Assembly: GCA_036897485.1 (NCBI GenBank)
Contig: JAYMTF010001681.1
Span: forward strand, 1-21,904
From: Pelargonium nanum
Lineage: Eukaryota; Streptophyta; Magnoliopsida; Geraniales; Geraniaceae
DNA length: 21,904 nucleotides
Direction: 5' to 3'
The position numbers were made by a program, and so were the translations under genes. The notes below the pieces were generated by a model. It was given only the letters and a program-made list of their open reading frames with translations. It was not told where the DNA came from and ran no database searches. Of this stretch, positions 10,858-20,052 are shown piece by piece. The number at the start of each line of letters is the position of its first letter. Within the stretch, counting starts at the first letter, position 1.

Positions 10858-11347
10858 GTAAGTCAAATTCTGTAAACATCACCTTTGCTTCCCTTTGTTC
10901 ATCTATATGCTGGGTTTTGATAAAGAAGCTACTAGATTATGAGTATTTAATTGATCATAGGCATCCACATATGGCTAAAACTAAACTGTTGAAAACAGTG
11001 AATCTTAGAAGTGAAGTTCAATTCTGTCAAAAGTCTCTTGGGAGGGTGAGCCTCGAGATGTTGAGGTCATGAGTTCAAATAAAGGAAACAGCCCCTAAGC
11101 TGCAAATGTGGGGGAGCCTTGTGCGTTGTAAAAATTACTTGTTTTGTGATGCGATATGATGGGGGGCGATGAGTTGTTTCTCTTCTAACCATTTATATTG
11201 TGAATATTTAAATTACAATCATGAATTTGGCCTCTATTCTTTCTCATTTGGGTTCCATATTGGTGAAGGCTAATTGTGAATTTGCTTGGCAGATTTAGTC
11301 ATCCATCCATGTCTTTACATTCATTTATATGTATTTTTGTTTCACAG
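10858..11347 (+). other. Candidate 3' UTR intron of the SET-domain gene
   Basis: The sequence ggccag/gtaagt at 10857/10858 is a near-ideal donor, and tttgtttcacag/gttt ends at 11347 with a pyrimidine-rich acceptor. It begins 197 bp after the stop codon. Splicing is inferred from the motifs only. If real, this position (more than 55 nt past the stop) would be expected to make the spliced mRNA sensitive to nonsense-mediated decay. Confidence 0.4.
11030..11135 (+). mobile_element. Degraded tRNA-type SINE remnant (Au-like)
   Basis: The order of gaggtcatgagttcaaat (11063-11080), ggaaacagcccct (11084-11096), gctgcaaatgtggggg and gccttgtgcgt strongly recalls the central part of the plant Au-family SINE. 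That part has a ggtc(a/g)tgagttc(a/g)a B-box-like core followed by ggaaacagcctct, a tgca-rich stretch and a gggtaaggctgcgt stretch. Later parts of the element (the gaccc/ccggaccc section) are not recognisable, so this is a truncated, diverged copy. Boundaries are approximate and no target duplication was found. The match is from memory. Confidence 0.55.
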
Positions 11348-11632
11348 GTTTGGTGTGTTTGTGTTTTATATGGAGCAACTTAGGCACACATCATTAGGTG
11401 CGAGCAGACAGATTAATAATGGGGTGCTTTGCTCATTTTTTGGCTCTGGCGGTTGTATTCTGGCTAGTAGTAGAACTAGAACCATTAGTGTAAATTCTAC
11501 TCCACTTCTGTTTTCTTTTCTCTTCTTACTCGCCACTTCTTTCAATTTTATAATATTCTTTTCTTTTTCTCTCCTATTTGCGTGGCTGTACTGATTATGT
11601 GCGTGATGCGTAGGATTTTCTTGTAAAGATAC

Positions 11633-11661
<29 letters not shown>
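11633..11661. repeat. A29 homopolymer tract
   Basis: Twenty-nine consecutive A residues (the minus-strand frame reads poly-Phe). It follows the presumed 3' end of the SET gene. No target-site duplication was spotted around it, so it cannot be called a retroposon tail. Confidence 0.85.
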
Positions 11662-11663
<2 letters not shown>

Positions 11664-12090
11664 AAGACTATTGTAAGAATTAAGAACAAATGCGTAAAAG
11701 GCAAATATAAAGTATTTAAACATAAATGGTGTATTTGTAAAAACGAATTTTGTGTACCATTTGTAGGAGTGTAAAACTCTAAAACTGATGGTGCTTACTG
11801 CTTAGCAATGAGAGATGCCACTGCTTAGCAACGGCCATTCTAAGCCAAAATAGAGGCTCTCTCTCTCTAATACTTGATACGTTGAAGAGATGAGCTACAA
11901 TGTTAATAAAAAAATATCAGACTCAACAATTAATTAAAATATTATATTACAATGTTAAATGAACTTAGCTATTGTATAATCATCTAATTAAGGATGAAAC
12001 CTGTGTCAATATATAAATTTTAACACTGACCTGAAGGAAAAAATTAAATCTCAATAACAAAAATGGGACAAGTTAACAAAACTAGGTAGG

Positions 12091-14979
12091 TTAAGATGAT
12101 AAAGCTGGTTTAGTTCTCCAAGTATCTCCAATGACCTTCTGCGGCTGTGGATTATCTGGTCCTCTGTCCCTTTGTCCAGATGTAAAATACAACCACCCAT
12201 CCCAGTAACCAGCAATGGTGGTTTTCACGCGGTAGGGAAGCTTCCCAATCACCGTCCATTTCTGTAGTTAACAATGAAAACATAAATGTTCTAACATCTG
12301 AAATAAGACGCTTCACTGATTGGAATGACAAGAAATCCCATAAGCAAACAATAGTGTTTTTATTTATATCATAAGAATCATAACGAGGATGCTAATGTCT
12401 CACTAGTTCATGCAATAAGATATTTTGCATCTCCTGACTCAAGGACATTACTTTTCTAGCTCTGTTTGGAGCTGTAGCCAAACTGGTTTAATCATGTTCA
12501 ATGATGAGAGGAAATTGCATCGGCAGAGGAGTTATAATGTCATTAGAAGTGATGACTTCAATGAAGAAAAGGAATGCTGAATAGAATTTGGCAGTCGATG
12601 AGAATATGCCCAAGAGAAAACAATTACTTTGTGGCATCATCCTGATCAAAGAAGAAATGGTCCTAGATAACCTAATTGGATGATGTAATGCTTATACAAA
12701 AGAAAAAAGAAAGCCAAGAAGTATATGATTGACAATGCACACTCCTTTTATCTGGAGTTGTTGAAAATGAATTAATACCTCTGAGTCTAGATTAAACTGG
12801 AAGACTTCTCCAACCAGGATCATCCTTCTGTTCACTGGGTGCTTTTCTGTTGTACCTCCAGTGATGATAATGGAATTGTTGACAATAACCCAGGAGAATT
12901 CTATGTGGGAGTTGGGTTTTGGCATAGGTGGCAGCGTTTTCCACTTCATTTCTTTATCCAGCATATAAACATCACCATAAACTACCTGCAATCATGAAAA
13001 ATGTACACTACAATCTGAAATGAAGTGAAATTTTACACATGGGATGTAAAATATCTAGTAAACATAGGTAAGTAGCTACATAATCACAAATTCATAGCTG
13101 CACAAGATCTAAACCTATCAACAATCATCTATGATCAAAATGAACGGCCTTACTAGAACAGAAACTAATCAAGATTGCTAGTCCCCATACCTCATGCCGG
13201 CGAGAGCACTTGAAATTTGGTGACCCAGGCTTGGCCATAAAATCACCTTCTTGACCACCAATAACATAAAGCCGATCATGAAACACAACACAAGCCCTGT
13301 CAGAAGATGGACATTCTTATTAGAAAATAAAAGGGAAGATAATCATTATGCAGCTGGTGACGAATAAAATTATTGTTCCCCACGTAACTTAAACAATACA
13401 TACATGAGAATCCTCCAAAATAATAACCAACAAATACATATATGAGACAACACACGTACCTATGAGGTCCTCCGCGGGGGATGGGTATTTCAGTCCGCCA
13501 CTCTTTCTCCAATACTTTTCCATTCTTCACTGCTATGCTCCAATGCTCCAATCCAGGTGTGTGTCGATTTTCCTTGCTGCCACCCATCACATGGAGTCTG
13601 CCTCTCCATAGTTGGGTAGCTGGAGCATACCTGAAATTTTTTGTATTAAAACCTTTGTTTCAAGGTGGAAACCATGCAACACAGATAAAATAGGTGCCAA
13701 TCATGTGCGTGATTCACATTAAACTCGATTAGCCAAAACTATGGAATGAGAGGGTTATGCTTGGGATAAGACTTTCTACTTGTGTCGGGAGCCAATAAAA
13801 ATTACAACAAGCAAACCATCCACTTAGGCATTTAACTCTATTCTACTCTCATCAATTAAGACAATATTGTCTGCAAACAACATACACCAAGGAACCTCAT
13901 TTTTTAAAAATGTTTAAGTATTTGTATGATAAAGTACTATGCCCCATAAATAATCTGGTCATGTCACATACCTTGGAGCTGGTAATGGAGGCATGCTCGA
14001 CCATTTCTTTGTCTCAGTGTCCAGCACAAATGTTTTAGCGGTAGGCCCTCTGCATTGGGGACCATATTGTCCAGAGACCACATATATGTATCGCCCATCA
14101 GTTGCCATCCCTAAATGTGAATGTGCCATCTCTTTTGGCATATCAAACCTCTCTGACCACGTATTGTCAGTAAAGTTGTATACATCAACATGAGAATGCA
14201 CCTGAAAGATGTAAACAAAGGGCATAAACAAGAAACATCATTCATAAATTATATGAACATTACACACTAAAACTGAGCGAGCTATAAATCAAAGCTAGAT
14301 TAGATCCTCACGTAGTCGAGGGTGCCATATCCAGCAAACACAAACAAAAGATTCTTAATCTGTATCGCTGCTCCATCAAGACGAGGCACTGGTGCTGGCG
14401 GCATCGCCTCCCATTCCAATTCCGGTGCAGGTAAATCTGCATAAGTCGCAGACAAGAACCTTACGGGACCATGTTCCTTTGAATTCGTTGCTCCTACTCT
14501 CTACAATAAGCAGTAAAATCAATGATCATAACATTACTAAATTTGGTGTGTGGGTGTATTTTACTTCATCTAATCAACTACATAAATTTCAGTACTTTCA
14601 TTTCCATCCTCCAATTAAAACAAACCCTCCATTTCAACATCAAAACCCAATTCAGCTCTAAAACACAAGCCAAAATGCATTAGTGAAAAAGATAGCAACA
14701 TCTAATCCAATTTCAAACGAGCAACAAAAGAGCATTTTGTTGATTTATGAACATCAATCAACTAACCTGGGAAACATTTCGGTTGGCTGCTGAATCATTG
14801 GTTTCTGCAGAAACCCCATATTTTCCGATTCCGAGGGTGAGAGACAAATAAGCAGAAGTTGAAGAAAACGATGAAGCCCACGAGAAATCGAGAACGAGAA
14901 TCGCAAGAAAAAGACCGGCAAATGCTAAGAGAAGGAAAATTTTGATAGCCCAGGAGTGTTTACGAACAGATCTCGCCAT
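12091..14979 (-). CDS. Membrane-anchored kelch-repeat protein (At3g27220-like; 7 exons, complete)
   Basis: Minus-strand exons in coding order: 14979-14767, 14500-14312, 14201-13972, 13630-13460, 13296-13191, 12985-12779, 12261-12091. The total is 1287 nt, 428 aa; introns are GT-AG and the frame closes at TAA (12093-12091). The N-terminus MARSVRKHSW is basic and followed by a hydrophobic stretch (about residues 11-33), a likely type II signal anchor with the kelch domain on the lumenal or outer side. Kelch blades: LLFVFAGYGT (122-131) with VDVYNFTDNTW; RYIYVVSGQYGPQCRGP with FVLDTETKKW; RLHVMGGSKENRHTPG; RLYVIGGQEGDF with VYMLDKEMKW; SIIITGGTTEKHP with VFQFNLDSEKW; WLYFTSGQRDRGPDNP. This is the galactose-oxidase/kelch superfamily. 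The biochemical role is unknown, though localisation to the secretory system is plausible. It is divergent from cytochrome c1 and shares its promoter interval. Confidence 0.94.
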
Positions 14980-15192
14980 TTTGATCCAAAATCATCGAAC
15001 CAGAGAGAAAAAGTAGCCATTTTAAAGTAACAGAGTAATGAGAGTTCGCGAACGCGTAAGAAAGAGTTGGGCGCCGATGGTTTCCGTTAACTCCTCTGGT
15101 TTTCGCCTTTTATTTTTTCTTTTCAAAATCTCATCACCGCCACTTGCACAACAATTTATATAGTAGTAATTGTTTATGGTGGTAATAATATG

Positions 15193-15234
15193 TGGGCCTA
15201 TTGGGCCGACTTAATGGGCTTGCAAAAAAGCCCA
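15193..15234. promoter_or_regulatory. Cluster of four site II (TGGGCC/T) elements
   Basis: TGGGCC occurs at 15193-15198 and 15202-15207, TGGGCT at 15215-15220, and AGCCCA (TGGGCT reversed) at 15229-15234. Site II motifs bound by TCP factors are established regulators of plant cytochrome c and other respiratory-chain genes. Their place between the kelch gene and cytochrome c1 suits coordinated control of cytochrome c1 and perhaps of both genes. Confidence 0.75.
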
Positions 15235-15428
15235 TACAAAATCTCGTGGTTGTACTGTAGGGAGAGATATAGGGATTGGCCGCACCGTAGGCAACAGCTC
15301 TTGCCCATTTTCTCTGGAAAGTTGTTATTTTTTTTCCGGTTAGGATCTGCGTCTCAGTCTGAGTTGCCTCAGCTCGCTCTCTCCGTCTCCGATCGATCTC
15401 CACTCTCTAACCCTAATCGTATCCTCAG

Positions 15429-16012
15429 GTTACTCTCTTCTCTCATTTTCCACTTTCTCTTCATCTTCTCCGATCTGCTCTATTCCCAATCTTAGGGTTT
15501 TCTTATATTTTTGTCTGTCAATTTCTATGTGTATGTGTATGTATATCTCTTCTTTTATGCTCAAAAATCAAAGCTCCAGATAGGTATCTGTGATGTTGAT
15601 GTAGCTGATTGAGTGTTGTTTCATTTTGTTCTTGTGAGGTTTGTGCTGTCATGAATTAGGTAGATTTTTATTGGATGAGAATGCGAGAAAAGCAAACTGT
15701 AAATCGTGTGCATTTTTTTCATGTTTGTTTGAATGCTGGTTTATATTACTGAATTTTGTATTGTGATATTGTGTAAAAGTAAATCTCTCATTTGTTCTGC
15801 AGCAACGTTTGATTAGAGGTAAAAGTTGAATTTTGGGATAAAGAACTGTCTTTTGATTTACTCTCTATGTTTTTCTGATGTAATTAAGATATGCTCTTTG
15901 AAACGGTGCTTAGAAAGATAATTCAAATTTACAAATGACATAATTAGAATTTTAGTGTGTTTTAGATTGCCAAATTTATGACAGCTGTTTATTATGGTTA
16001 AATGATTGGCAG
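15429..16012 (+). other. Candidate 5' UTR intron of the cytochrome c1 gene
   Basis: The sequence atcctcag/gttact provides a donor at 15429, and aatgattggcag/agaaagc an acceptor at 16011-16012, 14 bp before the ATG. The interval is T-rich like an intron. A 16-bp stretch at 15803-15818 is flanked by ttctgcag and gtaaaa and could be a tiny non-coding exon. Inferred from motifs only. Confidence 0.5.
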
Positions 16013-16026
16013 AGAAAGCGACTTAA

Positions 16027-18142
16027 ATGGCTGGAGGAGTAATGTACCAGCTTCTGAGGCGGAAGCTTCAATCCTACTCTTCGGTAAAAATTCATTTTTT
16101 TTTCCATTTTTTCTTTCTCATTGATATTTAGTTTTCAGGAATGTGATCAAAGACATAATCTACCATGTATTTCAGTAATAATTGCTCTCTACTATTGTAT
16201 AGGCTTCTCCAGTTCTCTCATCCCTTGTGTCCAAGAAATTTCATGGCGATGATTCTGCTGGTGTGAGGTCCCTAAGAGCATTTGCACTCCTTGGAGCAGG
16301 AGTCACCGGACTTCTAAGCTTCGCAACAGTAGCATCTGCTGATGAGGCTGAACATGGCTTGGAGTGTCCAAACTATCCTTGGCCTCACGAAGGCATTCTC
16401 AGTTCATATGATCATGCTTCGTGAGTCTCAAAAAATTTCTTTTATATTCCTTCTTGTTATGCTTAATTCAGCTTTTTATTCATTTGCGAAATGCTGAAAA
16501 TGATTTTTTTTTTCATTTCTAAGATCATTGCGTTCAGTCAAGTCAGAGGGAACCCTTGTTTCAAAAAAAAAAAAAAAAAAAAGTCAGAGGGAACCCTTAA
16601 ATCTTTCCTGCAATCTCAGCCCCATATGTATCACTTTGGCCTTCTTTCCCTTTTTCTTTAACTTGAATCTTACTATTTAGACATGGTTTTCTAAACTCAA
16701 ACATAGAAATGGAACCATCATTTCAATGAAGTGGCAAAACTCTTTGTTTGCCATGCCAATAAAAAGCTGGAGCGGAATCAGAATGATTTTTCAGTGTATG
16801 GATGTTATTTCTGGATATGAATGAAATTCTATCGTTACATTTCTTTGATAAATTTCAACTATAACCAAGTGCTGGAATGGAATTATCATGACATCCTTGC
16901 TTCATTCCTGAAAGATTGAAAATATAGCCCTCATATTCGTCCTTTGTCTGTTGTGTGAGAACCAACTTAGCCTAAAACCTTTTAATTAGAGCATTGTTGC
17001 ATCTAGTACATATTATGTTTGAATCAAAGTGCAACTGCTATGGATGGTTATCTTAATTGCTCGATATCTATTTGGCATGAGCAGGATTCGTCGTGGCCAC
17101 CAAGTTTACCAACAAGTGTGTGCATCTTGCCACTCTATGTCTCTAATATCATACCGTGATTTGGTGGGTGTTGCATACACTGAAGAAGAGACAAAAGGTA
17201 TGGCGGCAGAAATTGAGGTAGTTGATGGGCCTAACGATGAGGGTGAGATGTTTACTCGCCCCGGTAAACTCAGTGATCGATTTCCCCAGCCATATGCAAA
17301 TGAGCAAGCAGCTAGGTTTGCTAATGGAGGTGCCTATCCTCCAGACTTGAGTCTTATTACTAAGGTAATTCTGTTCTCTTGTTTATATTCTTTCCCTTCT
17401 CTTCAGATTTTTTGTAATGATCAAGTAAAGTAATATCATATTTTCATTCTTTCAGGCTCGTCACAATGGTCAAAACTATGTCTTTGCACTTTTAACTGGA
17501 TACCGTGACCCACCTGCTGGTGTTTCGGTAATGAACTTTAGAAATTATCTGTTTCTTTAGCAACAGTGTATATTATGTGTCTTTCAACTTTGCCGATGCC
17601 ATGTTTTATTTCCTAACCTTGAATTTAATCTGCAATGGTATCATATAGATTCGAGAGGGGCTTCACTACAATCCTTACTTTCCTGGCGGAGCAATTGCCA
17701 TGCCTAAAATGCTTAATGATGGTGCTGTTGAGTATGAAGATGGTACCCCTGCAACTGAAGCTCAGGTCGGTTTTTTAATTTTTTTATTATTTTTGTACTG
17801 TGTGAAAGAGCCGTAAACATATTGAATTTGGTATAATTTTAGTCATGAACCTCATGGTCCTTTGATGTTGTGGTGCAGATGGGGAAGGACGTCGTGTCAT
17901 TTTTAACATGGGCTGCAGAACCAGAAATGGAAGAGAGGAAATTGGTACCTTCATTTTCTCAAGTGATTTAGTGTGATGTCATTAATATTTTGTATGTTTC
18001 TGATATGATATATCATGAAATGCAGATGGGTTTTAAATGGATATTTGTACTATCATTGGCATTTCTTCAAGCTGCATATTACCGGCGCCTGAGGTGGTCC
18101 GTTCTCAAGTCTCGCAAGCTGGTCCTTGATGTTGTGAACTAG
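16027..18142 (+). CDS. CYC1: Mitochondrial cytochrome c1, heme protein of complex III (7 exons, complete)
   Basis: Cytochrome c1 passes electrons from the Rieske protein to cytochrome c in the ubiquinol-cytochrome c reductase complex of the mitochondrial inner membrane. Exons: 16027-16083, 16203-16420, 17085-17364, 17456-17527, 17649-17765, 17879-17944, 18026-18142. The total is 927 nt, 308 aa, normal for plants; GT-AG introns, ending at TAG. The presequence is bipartite: a basic, Ser-rich start (residues 1-44), then a hydrophobic sorting segment (about 45-63), with likely cleavage near ASA/DEAEHG (65/66). The heme-binding CASCH is at 104-108 after [10 protein letters not shown]. The axial Met is M227 in AIAMPKML. 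The C-terminal membrane anchor (about 274-290) is followed by basic [13 protein letters not shown]. The 57-bp first coding exon is too short to be found as an open frame alone. Intron 2 contains a retroposition-like footprint. Confidence 0.96.
16541..16598. mobile_element. Minimal retroposition-like footprint: direct repeat flanking gtttc plus A-tract
   Basis: A 17-bp sequence, agtcagagggaaccctt, is present at 16541-16557 and again at 16582-16598. Between them lie only gtttc and an A-tract (about 19-20 A, 16563-16582). This is the structure expected of a target-site duplication around an extremely 5'-truncated poly(A)-tailed retroposon. It lies in intron 2 of cytochrome c1. The element family cannot be named. 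Confidence 0.7.
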
Positions 18143-18194
18143 GTGCTTTCCTCATTTGATTTAATTTGATGATTATGAGAGTACTTGGGTCGGC

Positions 18195-18200
18195 AATAAA
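18195..18200 (+). terminator. Poly(A) signal candidate of cytochrome c1
   Basis: AATAAA lies 53 bp after the stop codon. It is followed by a T-rich ttttgtaatg stretch at about 18231-18240 that offers a TGTA far-type element. This is the usual plant arrangement; the cleavage site is not determined. Confidence 0.5.
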
Positions 18201-18720
18201 ACTGCTGTATCAGATGATGACGATCTTGAATTTTGTAATGTCAAATTTTTTGAACCATAAACTGGTAATGGAGTGATATGAAGAGTCTCCTATTCAATTT
18301 TATATGGAAATAAGCTATACTCTGTATAGATGATATTCACTTTGTTTTAAGCAAACATGTTAATCGACTGCCGGTATTTTTTAACTTGTGTTTCCATGGT
18401 AATCTTTATAATTTTTGGTCTATTTAGCAGCTTTGGTGTTTATATAATCCTCTATTAAGTTCTAGAAAGGAAAATGTAATTATCTGGTTATAATGTGTGG
18501 AGCTTTATGGAGAGAAATTGTGGGAGTGAATCTTTAAGGACAAGTGAATGGAGAAGGTACAATATATTACCAAATGGGGAAAACGTTGAGAATATGTTCG
18601 TTTGTATAATTGAGATATAATGATTAGTAGTACAATTACGAAAGTTGACGATGCGATTGACTATATATCTTTAGAAGTGTCGCTAGTTGAGTTTTACTAT
18701 AATACAGTAGATAGTGATAC

Positions 18721-18934
18721 AATTTAGAATAACACATTGTTGTTTGACAAAAAAAAGTGTTTTTATATGGCATGACATGTAAAATTTAGAATAATATATT
18801 GTTGTTTGACGAAAAAGTGTTTTCATAGGGTATGAGAAGTCACTCGACAATGTAAGCGGTGATTAGTGAACTATTGTACTATACGACGCACATAAGAATT
18901 CTTCATACGAGAAGTCACTCGACAATGTAAGCGG
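18721..18934. repeat. Two nested local duplications in AT-rich spacer
   Basis: A first pair, aatttagaat-a-cattgttgtttgac-like, starts at 18721 and 18783 (period 62 bp, imperfect over about 55 bp). A second pair is an exact 26-bp repeat containing agtcactcgacaatgtaagc, at 18834-18859 and 18909-18934. The second pair begins where the second copy of the first pair ends. No terminal inverted repeats were found, so this is called duplication rather than a named transposon. Confidence 0.75.
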
Positions 18935-19392
18935 AAATTCTTAATTTTGAGAATGTCATGACATTCTAATAAGACAAATAATTTGTTTTATCGAATTAAC
19001 TAGAATCTGTAATTGTTCCTCACGCAGGACTTTCATTCTAAATTCTAGTCATTCTTGACATATCCAAAATCCATATCAATCAGTGATATGTCATTAAATC
19101 TTGCTTCCCACACCAAAATAAACATAAAAAATTAAGAACCACCCTTTTCATGATTCATGTTGACCATATAGTAATTAACCTATATAAACAAATAAATAAT
19201 ATAAATAAATAAAAATTATTCATATCATGTCCACAAAGAATCTCTTAAACTTAAAAGTAGCAGTATTTTCTTCTTCTCATGTTCTTGGTAAAATTATGGG
19301 TTAGCCCTAAACTGCTGTGTCCTACCTGCTGCTGTTCTGTTTAAACCCAAACAAATAAATAAAATTCAATTTCTAAGAACTAACCCTCAACA

Positions 19393-20052
19393 TCAACATA
19401 TACCTTTCCTCTTCAAAATCTTTCTGTGAAAATTGGAGTGCTTCCTGCAATCGAAGGTCGGGCTCGCCGCCGGCCGATACTCCGGCACCAACCTCCCTGA
19501 CTTGTACCTCACTCCACAAGCGTTGCACAGCGTCTTCGGCCCCTCCGGCCCCATCCTCCACTGCGGCGTCGTATCGGTCTGGCAGTGCGTACACCTCATC
19601 CTCTTCTCCTCCTCCTCCTCCACCGCCACCGCAAACGCCACATGATTCTTCTTCGCACTCCAGTTCCTCCCTCCGCCGCCGCCGCCGCGCTTGCTCCGCC
19701 CCTTCCGATTCACAAAACCGCCACAGAACTCACCGTTGCTCTCGCCGCCGCTCTGATCCTCCGGCGAGCCGGACGACACCGTATTGCTGTAAGCGGAGGA
19801 AGATTTGGAGTTCTGGAGATTCTCGGTGTCTTCTTCTTCTTCCTCCGCATTGGCTTGAAATCCGCCGAAATCGAACGTGAAATCGAAGCCGTTCAAGGAG
19901 ATGAAATCGTCCTTGAAACTCGGGAAGAGGTCGACATCGTCAATGGAGTCCGTCGGGACGCACAGCTGACTCTCCGGCGCCGGCAAGAAATCGTCGGAAC
20001 CGGTGTCTACCAAATCGTCCAAGCTCGTAAAATTTTCGTCGTCAGTTAACAT
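19393..20052 (-). CDS. GATA-type zinc-finger transcription factor (single exon, 219 aa)
   Basis: The start is the ATG at 20052-20050 ([10 protein letters not shown]); a longer frame reaches back to 20064 only through a TTG. Residues 1-70 are acidic (for example [25 protein letters not shown]), followed by an acidic run at 70-75. A basic, Gly-rich segment [13 protein letters not shown] (117-129) may serve nuclear import. The class IV zinc finger C-X2-C-X18-C-X2-C has Cys154, 157, 176 and 179, with the [22 protein letters not shown] and [13 protein letters not shown] signatures of plant GATA subfamily A. The protein ends only about nine residues after HSNFHRK (KILKRKGIC), shorter than most subfamily A members, and lacks the usual HSNSHRKV-basic tail. 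A GTATAT donor-like site at the last codons leaves open an unseen downstream exon. The frame antisense to it (19585-20049) is a shadow. Confidence 0.88.
   Translation of the reverse strand: MLTDDENFTSLDDLVDTGSDDFLPAPESQLCVPTDSIDDVDLFPSFKDDFISLNGFDFTFDFGGFQANAEEEEEDTENLQNSKSSSAYSNTVSSGSPEDQSGGESNGEFCGGFVNRKGRSKRGGGGGGRNWSAKKNHVAFAVAVEEEEEKRMRCTHCQTDTTPQWRMGPEGPKTLCNACGVRYKSGRLVPEYRPAASPTFDCRKHSNFHRKILKRKGIC

Larger units (their letters stand above)
10662..12090. other. Convergent intergenic region: SET-gene 3' UTR, SINE-like remnant, A-tract, kelch-gene 3' side
   Basis: No coding gene was found. The 3' UTR of the SET gene occupies the left part and may be spliced (10858-11347). A SINE-like remnant lies at about 11030-11135, and an A29 tract at 11633-11661. 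To the right there is AT-rich DNA, a short direct repeat of actgcttagcaa near 11798 and 11820, and a small CT tract near 11860. Open frames at 11286-11594 and 11366-11704 are low-complexity and unsupported. Confidence 0.6.
14980..16026. other. Bidirectional promoter interval and spliced 5' UTR of cytochrome c1
   Basis: This is the 1047 bp between the kelch and cytochrome c1 start codons. The kelch 5' UTR lies at its left end. The site II cluster is at 15193-15234. From about 15330 a CT-rich leader begins, with aaccctaa at 15409-15416, and a 5' UTR donor is likely at 15429. Most of 15429-16012 then looks like a 5' UTR intron. Frames open here (15134-15403 minus, 15190-15495 plus) resemble no protein. 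Confidence 0.65.
18143..19392. other. Intergenic region between cytochrome c1 and the GATA gene (convergent 3' ends)
   Basis: No gene was found. The cytochrome c1 3' UTR occupies the left end. Bases 18721-18934 contain local duplications (separate entry). The rest is AT-rich (for example 19180-19230). Any 3' UTR of the minus-strand GATA gene would lie at the right end; no clear AATAAA was seen there on that strand. Confidence 0.6.

Noticed and set aside
11633..11661. A29 tract as the tail of a processed retrogene or retroposon
   Set aside because: No flanking direct repeat was found, and the sequence to its left is not a recognisable spliced copy of another gene.
11286..11704. Two overlapping open frames around the A29 tract
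   Set aside because: Low-complexity Phe/Leu-rich translations with no family resemblance. The region is 3' UTR and spacer.
19585..20049. 154-codon open frame on the plus strand
   Set aside because: It lies antisense within the GATA coding sequence, which has an unmistakable zinc finger. GC-rich codon composition explains the shadow frame.
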